Shown here piece by piece: positions 34,378 to 39,480 of a stretch of 39,480 nucleotides of DNA. Numbering within the stretch: the stretch's first letter is position 1; each line of letters starts with the position of its first letter. A program made the position numbers and the translations under genes. The stretch comes from Oscillospiraceae bacterium (GTDB taxonomy: Bacteria > Bacillota > Clostridia > Oscillospirales > CAG-272): the NCBI GenBank assembly GCA_015064785.1, contig SVRM01000031.1, positions 1 to 39,480 of the forward strand. Direction: 5' to 3'. Below the pieces are notes generated by a model. The model was not told the origin of the DNA. It made no database searches and saw only the letters and a list, made by a program, of their open reading frames with translations.

Positions 34378-34557
34378 CCCACAATTATAACCATAGCGAC
34401 CGGGCTTCTCCGGCGGGAATGCAGGCCTCCCCAAGGTACTGTCTTTTAGCCGTACCGACGAACTTATCCCTGCGGGACAGGTTCGGGATGTTGGTTGTCA
34501 CAAAACCGGAGAGAGGACGCTAGACCTTGCATGTCAAGGGTTTATAATTGTACCGGA
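34378..34557 (+). ncRNA. Candidate structured RNA, rod-like, possibly 6S-like
   Basis: No credible reading frame exists in 34317-34960. ACAATTATAACC (about 34381-34392) can pair with GGTTTATAATTGT (about 34539-34551). Inside, TAGCG pairs with CGCTA, TTCTCCGG with CCGGAGAG, GCAGG with CCTGC and GGTAC with GTACC below a 12-nt apical loop. This is a long hairpin with one large asymmetric bubble, the general architecture of 6S RNA. I cannot confirm 6S by conserved sequence, and no promoter is clear. The plus strand is assumed because a terminator lies at 34762. An alternative is a cis-regulatory leader or a fragment of a degenerate repeat. Confidence 0.35.
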
Positions 34558-34561
34558 ACAC

Positions 34562-34735
34562 GGCCGAAGTGGGATTTCTTTATAATTTGCGTATATGGGT
34601 ATCTTTCGATCTTTGCCGGCCGTGTTCCGACATGGCCGAAGTGGGATTTCTTTATAATTTGCGTATATGGGTATCTTTCGATCTTTGCCGGCCGTGTTCC
34701 GACATGGCCGAAGCGGGATTTCTTTATACTTAGCG
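34562..34735 (+). repeat. 72-bp tandem repeat, two exact copies plus a partial third
   Basis: Copies at 34562-34633 and 34634-34705 are identical; a third begins at 34706 and matches with three changes for about 30 bp before diverging. Each contains TTTATAATTTGCG. CGGAACACGGCC just before the first copy is the reverse complement of GGCCGTGTTCCG inside each copy, so each unit can be closed into a stem. It is open in several frames only because 72 is divisible by three; no ribosome site supports translation. Confidence 0.9.
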
Positions 34736-34761
34736 CACAAACTGTCCCATACAATCAATAA

Positions 34762-34815
34762 AAACGGGCTGACACGGTTCATCGTTGGGATGATCGGTGT
34801 CAGCCTTATCTTTTG
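34762..34815. terminator. Terminator downstream of the RNA candidate and tandem repeat, usable on both strands
   Basis: GGCTGACAC (34767-34775) pairs perfectly with GTGTCAGCC (34797-34805), followed by TTATCTTTT on the plus strand and preceded by AAAAACG, which gives CGTTTTTA on the minus strand. It implies that the noncoding stretch is transcribed. From 34816 to 34948 I see only a weak promoter-like pair (TTGCTA, TGTAAT) before the next gene. Confidence 0.8.
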
Positions 34816-34962
34816 CGTTGATTCAACGGTTACTTTACGTGTTGTTGCAGTGTTTTTTCGATGCGGACAAAATGGTCATCGTTCCGGATGCTGTCATGTC
34901 GCTTGCTATGCAGTCGTTTCAGTATGTAATAAACAACAATAACGTCATAAGGAGGGATTGAT

Positions 34963-35253
34963 ATGATCAAAGACGAGAAGTTCATCGCGGAAATGTTTGA
35001 AACAATCGAGGATGAATTCAAGGATGCGGAAGCACACATCATGTATGCCATCGACGCACGCGACGACGGCGACATGGAAGTGATGCAGATGCACAAGTAG
35101 GATGCTCAGACACGCATGGAAGAGCTGCGCCGCTGGTGCGACACTGCGAAGAAGAAATTCGGTGAAGGCGGTGTCGGCCAGATCATGTGCAAGGCGTTTA
35201 CAAAACGCAGAGAAGCACTCGCAGAAAAGATGAAGAAGATCGACGAGAAGTGA
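34963..35253 (+). pseudogene. Small helical protein gene interrupted by an in-frame TAG
   Basis: The ATG at 34963 follows an ideal AAGGAGGG. After 45 codons the frame meets TAG (35098-35100) and then continues without a stop for 50 more codons to TGA at 35251, with coding-like composition on both sides. The first part (FIAEMFETIEDEFKDAEAHI, AIDARDDGDMEVMQMHK) and the second (DAQTRMEELRRWCDTAKKKF, RREALAEKMKKIDEK) look like helices of one ferritin- or rubrerythrin-like small protein. A terminator follows the distal stop. It may be a recent nonsense mutation, a sequencing error, or a read-through codon. Confidence 0.6.
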
Positions 35254-35257
35254 GATC

Positions 35258-35291
35258 AAAAGAAGCGGCGGAGGTATCTGTCGCTTCTTTT
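35258..35291 (+). terminator. Terminator after the TAG-interrupted gene
   Basis: AAAAGAAGCG (35258-35267) pairs perfectly with CGCTTCTTTT (35282-35291). It lies 4 bp after the distal TGA, which shows the transcript unit extends past the internal TAG. Confidence 0.85.
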
Positions 35292-35350
35292 GCATTGAAT
35301 AATAAAGCATAAACAAATCAAAATTCGTGGATTTTTCGTGGATGAAAATG

Positions 35351-35379
35351 AAAAAGAGCCTGAAATCAGGCTCTTTTTG
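35351..35379 (-). terminator. Terminator of tmRNA
   Basis: AAAAAGAGCCTG and CAGGCTCTTTTT form a perfect 12-bp stem around AAAT, a few bases past the tmRNA 3' end on the minus strand. Confidence 0.9.
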
Positions 35380-35384
35380 CTGTT

Positions 35385-35792
35385 TGGTGGATCCGGAGGG
35401 AGTCGAACCCTCGTCCGAAAATCCGTTGATACCGCTTTCTCCGGGCGCAGTCGGTCTTTTGAATCTCGTCTTACGGTACGCCGATCGACAGGCTTACCGC
35501 TTGACCAGTTGTTTTTTGCATGACTCCTTCAACAACATACGGGGAGTGCACGTGCACTGCTGATTGACGCCCAAGCCCGAGCCGCAGTACTCCCGGGGAG
35601 GACGGGCGGTACAAAAGACCGCAGCACCGCTGACAGCGATTAACGTACCCGAGGGTACATCAACCGATGTCAGGCAGCCATTGCAACGTTATCGTTAGCG
35701 TTTAATTTTAGATGAGAGGAGATTTGAGTGCGTCCCTCAAGCACTGCCCGCTTACAATACCGCAAAATCCCCGTCGAAACCATTACGGACCC
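35385..35792 (-). ncRNA. ssrA: Transfer-messenger RNA (tmRNA)
   Basis: tmRNA rescues stalled ribosomes and tags the nascent chain. The 3' end has the T-arm AGGGTTCGACTCCCT and ends CGGATCC-ACCA. The 5' end GGGTCCG pairs over seven positions (one G-U) with CGGATCC, and is followed by the D-loop hallmark GGTTTCGACGGGG. The tag frame is complement 35670-35699, encoding ANDNVAMAA then TGA, if GCT is the resume codon. The hairpin CTGACA/TGTCAG follows the stop, as in helix 5. Length is 408 nt. It lies 48 bp after smpB on the same strand; no separate promoter is clear. Confidence 0.95.
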
Positions 35793-35840
35793 ATGCGGCT
35801 CGGGAAGGGGAGAATACCTGCCCGACGTAAGAGACGAAAA

Positions 35841-36320
35841 TCAGTCGTCCCGATTTCTTGATTTGGTATATCGCTCGACATCGCGTGCTGCCTGTTTTTT
35901 GGCAAGGTCTTCACGCTTATCGTAGAGCTTTTTACCACGGCAGATGCCGAGCTCCAGTTTTACCCGAGAGCCTGAAAAATACAGCGACAGCGGAACCAGC
36001 GTTACGCCTTCCTGCCCGACTTTACCAAGCAGGCGAAGAATTTCGCGCTTGTGCATGAGCAATTTTTTTTCACGCAGAGGATCCCTGTTGTAGATATTGC
36101 CTTTTTCGTAAGGAGAGATATGCACACCGGTTGCGAAAATTTCGCCGCCTTCGATATAGCAGTAAGAATCCTTGAGATTCACGCCGCCCTGTCTGAGACT
36201 TTTGACTTCCGTGCCGAAGAGCTGAATGCCGGCTTCCATTGTCTCATCGACAAAAAAATCGTGATATGCTTTTTTGTTGTTCGCAATGATTTTCTTGCCG
36301 TTGTTGGTTTTGTCTGCCAT
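35841..36320 (-). CDS. smpB: SsrA-binding protein SmpB
   Basis: SmpB binds tmRNA and brings it to stalled ribosomes. The 159 residues match the family over the full length: [38 protein letters not shown], the [18 protein letters not shown] segment and the basic C-terminal tail ([21 protein letters not shown]) that enters the mRNA channel. The ATG at 36320 has AGGAGAGG upstream; an in-frame extension to 36479 overlaps the promoter and is rejected. ssrA follows directly. Confidence 0.96.
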   Translation of the reverse strand: MADKTNNGKKIIANNKKAYHDFFVDETMEAGIQLFGTEVKSLRQGGVNLKDSYCYIEGGEIFATGVHISPYEKGNIYNRDPLREKKLLMHKREILRLLGKVGQEGVTLVPLSLYFSGSRVKLELGICRGKKLYDKREDLAKKQAARDVERYTKSRNRDD

Positions 36321-36345
36321 GACATCCTCTCCTTTCTGCTCGGAT

Positions 36346-36374
36346 ATTATACCATACATTTGTGAACATGTCAA
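36346..36374 (-). promoter_or_regulatory. Sigma-A promoter of smpB-ssrA
   Basis: On the minus strand TTGACA (36369-36374) and TATAAT (36346-36351) are both perfect and 17 bp apart, with TG one base before the -10. Confidence 0.9.
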
Positions 36375-36407
36375 GAACGAAAACGAATGTTTTTGTGACA
36401 TTTGCGG

Positions 36408-36448
36408 CGAAAAATACCGCACCGTACGCAATGGTTGATACGGTGCGG
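36408..36448 (-). terminator. Terminator of the sirtuin-lipase operon
   Basis: On the minus strand CCGCACCGTA and TACGGTGCGG form a perfect 10-bp stem (36417-36426 with 36439-36448) followed by TATTTTTCG. It stands between the lipase-like gene and the smpB promoter. Confidence 0.88.
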
Positions 36449-36509
36449 AGGAGGCTTTGTTGAATGGAATTCTGCTCAAAACATCGGAGGTTCAGGAAAA
36501 TTGGCGGGA

Positions 36510-38546
36510 TCAGCCGAAAACCTCGAGCTGTTCGGTACAATCGCGGGCAGCAGCACGTGTCAGCATTCCAGCGGGAACGAAATTGTTGCCGATGCCGGAA
36601 GGCAGAAAGCCGTAGGCTGTCATGTGATAGACAGCAACTCTTGCCCATTCGGAAATTTCGCTGTCATCAGAGTATAGCGGCATTCCTTCAATGGAAGCAC
36701 CGGATATACCGCAGAGCGCAAGATATCGGTCTACAATGACCGAAGCCTGTTCTCTGGTAATCAGATCGTCCAGCGCAAGATCGCCTGTTCCGTCACCGAT
36801 GATCAGACCGAGAGACTGTGCCCATGTTCCTGCATCCATCGTGATACCGTTCTTTTTTGCGAGCTCAGCAACAAATGCAAGACGAGAAAGAGGTACATTT
36901 TCTTTCTCAGCCTCTTTTGCAGCATCAGCAAGTGCAGCTGTCCAGGCAAACGAAACTTCCGGATAGTGTGCTGTCAGTCCGGAGTCCAGCAGATAAGTCA
37001 ATCCGCCGACAAACAGACCGAGTCCGGTATAATCGTCTTCATATGCGGCAATGGCTGCGGCATCAAGCGTATTGAACAGGAAGGCGTGCAGAACGACCTC
37101 CCATGCGGTATTGCGCATCGGAATGCCGGATGTCTGTTCCAGCGTCGTCAGAAAATCATCGAAGGTTGATTCAAACAGATAGACAAAATCGGCATGACGT
37201 GAATCAAAATCGGCAAGATCGGTACGCGGCAGAATCATCGGTGCGAGCAATGTAGTCAGTGTGTCCATGGACATAAACGATGCGGCGGCTCCCAACAGAG
37301 CGTCCAATGTACCATCGGGAAGCGCAGGTGTTTCGGCGTAGCTGTCGAGCAGCTGTGCCGTCAGCGTGCGCATGGCATCCTCCAGCTCTGCGGTATATGC
37401 CGAGCGCGTGGGGAAGGCCTTGGAAAAATACCAGTTCATACCGTCACGGATGGCTGTTTCCGGAGTTGTGTCGGTATATGTAATTTCAACGAGATTGTCG
37501 GGATCGATGAAGAGATTTTCAAAATGTATGGTAATGTCGGAGATGACCGGAATCTTGGAGGGAGAAACAATGTCGGTCATCTTGCCGTTTGTGAGCTTTG
37601 TCAGATAGGTCAGCATGACTGCTTTCTGTGCGTCAAAGTCCTCTGTGACAGCGGCAGTCGGATATGCCACATCAACGCCGTGGCGGGTGAAGCCCCAGGC
37701 TTCCGGCGCAACCGCAGGAACCACGTCGTATGCGCTGACAAGATTGAAGATATTGGCATGAGGCTTGGCGTTTTCCGCAAGTACACCGCGCGGTGTCGCA
37801 AAGGTATAACAGTACAGATCATCGGCAGGAACAAGTGTCATACCGTTGGACAGTGCAAGCGCTCCGTCGCAGACAGCGGCGGCTGTCATGTTGGCTATGA
37901 TTGCCGAGCGGCTGTAGCCGGTGATCCAGAGCTTGATTCGGGTATTGCTGTCAAGATAAGTATTGATGTAATCGGACAGGAATGCGGTGACCTTGGAAGC
38001 GGAATCGGAGAAGCCCTTGTGATCGCCTTCCGCACCGACGGTAAAGTTGCTTGCCCATTCGGCACCGTAGCCCATGCCGCGGATACCGAGGGCGATCAGC
38101 GTATAATCGGTATCGCCTTCCCGGATGATTTTGTTTGCGGCAACAGCACCGATGGTATCTGTGCCCGGTTTTCCGTTTTCCATATCGGCAGAACGTGCAA
38201 ACTCGGAAAAGCCCAGAGAAGCTTCGGCGATTTCAGAACCGCCGAACGTACCGCAGAGGAAGGATTCTGCATTGGATGCGGCGGTTACCGGCTGCCATTC
38301 TGTGTTGATGCCGTCGGCGGTACCGCAGGACATGGCAAATGCGATGGAAAGCAGGGCAAGATCGGGGTTGTAGCGTGTCGGGTCGCCTCGGAAATAGTCA
38401 TCGGAATAGGTGCAGGATGTGCCGATATTGCCGCTGACGGACGGAACTGTAATGCTGGCATCTGTATGCTCGGCAGCAAATGCGGTCAGGGGCAGTGCCG
38501 GGAGAAGCAGGAGTACGGTGAGAAGGATAGCAAGGATTCGTTTCAT
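36510..38546 (-). CDS. Secreted lipase-like alpha/beta hydrolase with C-terminal SLH-like repeats
   Basis: The 678 residues begin with a signal peptide (MKRILAILLTVLLLLPALP, cleavage near AFAAEH). The hydrolase part (about 60-330) has the nucleophile elbow WITGYSRSAI, the likely Asp in SAYDVVPAV and a candidate His in FTRHGVDVA, an arrangement like class 3 lipases. The elbow reads GYSRS instead of GHSLG. The C-terminal 130 residues show SLH-type motifs (LGLIIGDGTGDLALDDLITREQAS, then MTAYGFLPSGIG...LTRAAAR), which would hold it on the cell wall. It overlaps the sirtuin stop codon by 4 bp, so the two are coupled. Substrate unknown. Confidence 0.78.
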   Translation of the reverse strand: MKRILAILLTVLLLLPALPLTAFAAEHTDASITVPSVSGNIGTSCTYSDDYFRGDPTRYNPDLALLSIAFAMSCGTADGINTEWQPVTAASNAESFLCGTFGGSEIAEASLGFSEFARSADMENGKPGTDTIGAVAANKIIREGDTDYTLIALGIRGMGYGAEWASNFTVGAEGDHKGFSDSASKVTAFLSDYINTYLDSNTRIKLWITGYSRSAIIANMTAAAVCDGALALSNGMTLVPADDLYCYTFATPRGVLAENAKPHANIFNLVSAYDVVPAVAPEAWGFTRHGVDVAYPTAAVTEDFDAQKAVMLTYLTKLTNGKMTDIVSPSKIPVISDITIHFENLFIDPDNLVEITYTDTTPETAIRDGMNWYFSKAFPTRSAYTAELEDAMRTLTAQLLDSYAETPALPDGTLDALLGAAASFMSMDTLTTLLAPMILPRTDLADFDSRHADFVYLFESTFDDFLTTLEQTSGIPMRNTAWEVVLHAFLFNTLDAAAIAAYEDDYTGLGLFVGGLTYLLDSGLTAHYPEVSFAWTAALADAAKEAEKENVPLSRLAFVAELAKKNGITMDAGTWAQSLGLIIGDGTGDLALDDLITREQASVIVDRYLALCGISGASIEGMPLYSDDSEISEWARVAVYHMTAYGFLPSGIGNNFVPAGMLTRAAARDCTEQLEVFG

Positions 38547-39319
38547 ACTGTGACCTCCAAAAATGATTTGAAATCAGGTTCTTTGAGTGTGCGTACCACA
38601 TCGATGACATCCTCATACAGCGCAAGTTCCGCCATGCCGTCGTAATCGGTCGGCGTTTTGTTGATGAGGATGAGATGTTCACCGCGAAAATACCGCACAA
38701 AGGATGCGGCAGGGTAGACAACAAGCGATGTTCCGATGATGACCATGGTATCCGCATGGGAAATGGCATCGATGGCACCTTCAATAACCGGTGCTTTCAG
38801 CGGCTCCTCATACAGCGTCACATCCGGTTTCATCATTTTTCCGTCGTTCGGACAGCGCGGAATGCCCTCGGAATCCAGATGATTCAGCAGTTCTTCGATT
38901 GAATACGCTGCACCGCACGCAGGACAGAGGTTGCGGTGTGCACTTCCGTGCAGCTCGTATACGGTTTCGGAACCGGCTTCCGAGTGGAATCCGTCAATAT
39001 TCTGCGTAACGACGGTGACATGCCGCTCCGGCGTTTGCAGGGAAGCAATCCACCTGTGTGCCGCATTGGGACGTGCTGCCGGATACAGCATTTTTTCTCG
39101 GTAAAAGCGGTAGAACGTACCGGGGTGCTTATAAAAATAGGTATGTGAGATGATCTCCTCCGGTGTCGCGCCCTCAAATTCCTTTTGCATATACAGTCCG
39201 TCTGCCGAGCGAAAATCAGGGATGCCGGACGGAACGGAAATGCCTGCACCGGTGAAGAAGACGAGGCTTTTGGAGGCGGAAAGAATTTCACGGAGTGCTG
39301 TGATTTGCAGATCGGTCAT
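38543..39319 (-). CDS. NAD-dependent deacylase of the sirtuin family
   Basis: Sirtuins remove acyl groups from lysines using NAD. The 258 residues show GAGISVPSGIPDFRS, TQNIDGFHSEAGS with the catalytic ELHGSAHR, the zinc module opening LCPACG, and GTSLVVYPAASF. The second zinc pair reads RCPNDGKMMKPDV, so the expected fourth Cys is Asp. The ATG at 39319 has AAAGGAGGT upstream; a longer frame from 39364 runs into the hairpin repeat and is rejected. It heads a two-gene operon with the secreted lipase. Confidence 0.92.
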   Translation of the reverse strand: MTDLQITALREILSASKSLVFFTGAGISVPSGIPDFRSADGLYMQKEFEGATPEEIISHTYFYKHPGTFYRFYREKMLYPAARPNAAHRWIASLQTPERHVTVVTQNIDGFHSEAGSETVYELHGSAHRNLCPACGAAYSIEELLNHLDSEGIPRCPNDGKMMKPDVTLYEEPLKAPVIEGAIDAISHADTMVIIGTSLVVYPAASFVRYFRGEHLILINKTPTDYDGMAELALYEDVIDVVRTLKEPDFKSFLEVTV

Positions 39320-39353
39320 GAGCGGTACCTCCTTTGCATGGAAATCAAATATT

Positions 39354-39480
39354 GGCAATTGCAAAATTGCCTACCTTCATCGCCCAAAGGGCGATATATA
39401 AACAAATTGCGTCGCTTGGGCGGGTTTCCCGCCCAAAAAGACACCTTCAAAGCGACCAAAGGGAGCCATCGGGCTGCGTC
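39354..39480 (+). repeat. Second copy of the five-hairpin element, cut by the window end
   Basis: Identical over 127 of 127 bases to 8005-8131; the window ends inside the fourth hairpin. It stands 34 bp upstream of the sirtuin start codon, in the same orientation to its downstream gene as the copy before sigK. No direct repeat can be tested because the far end is missing. Confidence 0.95.

Noticed and set aside
34495..34782. Open frames on both strands through the 72-bp repeats, giving 24-residue repeats
   Set aside because: The frames stay open because 72 is divisible by three; several frames are open at once and none has a ribosome site.
34963..35100. Pyrrolysine protein as a firm call
   Set aside because: No pyl genes or CUA tRNA are in the window, and a plain nonsense mutation explains the data.
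37524..38645. 373-codon open frame on the plus strand
   Set aside because: It is antisense to the lipase-like gene and sirtuin; the translation is Cys- and Gly-rich noise without motifs.

Overview
The window reads as chromosomal DNA of an endospore-forming Clostridia member, probably a gut Oscillospiraceae/Ruminococcaceae-type lineage. This is inferred from an uninterrupted sigK, a SipL-like coat protein, the secG-rnr pair, a canonical tmRNA with smpB, sigma-A promoters with 17-bp spacers, AGGAGG-type ribosome binding sites, and a Gram-positive-style Tad locus with no secretin. No species can be named from the sequence alone. No tRNA, rRNA, CRISPR array, phage gene or transposase was found. 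|| Layout. Positions 1-4383 hold the tail of a Gfo/Idh/MocA-family protein, then secG (good promoter and terminator), then rnr, an RNase M5-like Toprim protein and a GtrA membrane protein; the last three overlap by 4 bp each. Positions 4433-5599 hold a divergent pair: a secreted protein built on 11-residue repeats (-) and an RNHCP zinc-ribbon protein (+). Positions 5659-7979 (-) carry sporulation genes: the SipL-like SPOCS/LysM protein and sigK, each with its own sigma-E-type promoter. A 171-bp insertion made of five tight hairpins and flanked by a 13-bp direct repeat sits between the sigK start codon and its promoter. An identical copy begins at 39354 and runs off the end of the window. || The centrepiece is an apparent 18-gene operon, 8388-29650, between a consensus promoter and a strong terminator. 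Its first half encodes a Tad/type IVb pilus machine: TadZ-like protein, TadA ATPase, TadB, TadC, a Flp pilin, a prepilin peptidase, two TadE-like pseudopilins and a large DUF5702-like membrane protein. Its second half encodes a phospho-signalling and sensing set: DUF6382-FHA protein, PP2C phosphatase, membrane Ser/Thr kinase with TPRs, VWA protein, zinc-ribbon membrane protein, a 42-residue membrane protein and two membrane-anchored TPR proteins ending in WG or RCC1 repeats. The kinase N-terminus carries six Thr-[Val/Ala]-[Leu/Pro]-Met motifs that could be phospho-docking sites for the FHA protein. I read the whole as a pilus or secretion apparatus wired to its own reversible Thr phosphorylation circuit. 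The order is seen; the mechanism is inferred. || Positions 29735-33926 hold a small unknown protein, an aldo/keto reductase with ferredoxin clusters coupled to a FliB-like protein, a B12-binding radical SAM protein and a 2[4Fe-4S] ferredoxin. Positions 34026-35291 hold a DUF1292 protein, a roughly 500-bp noncoding stretch with a rod-shaped RNA candidate, a 72-bp tandem repeat and a terminator, and then a small helical-protein gene interrupted by an in-frame TAG. Positions 35351-39319 (-) hold tmRNA (ssrA), smpB, a secreted lipase-like protein with SLH-like repeats, and a sirtuin.
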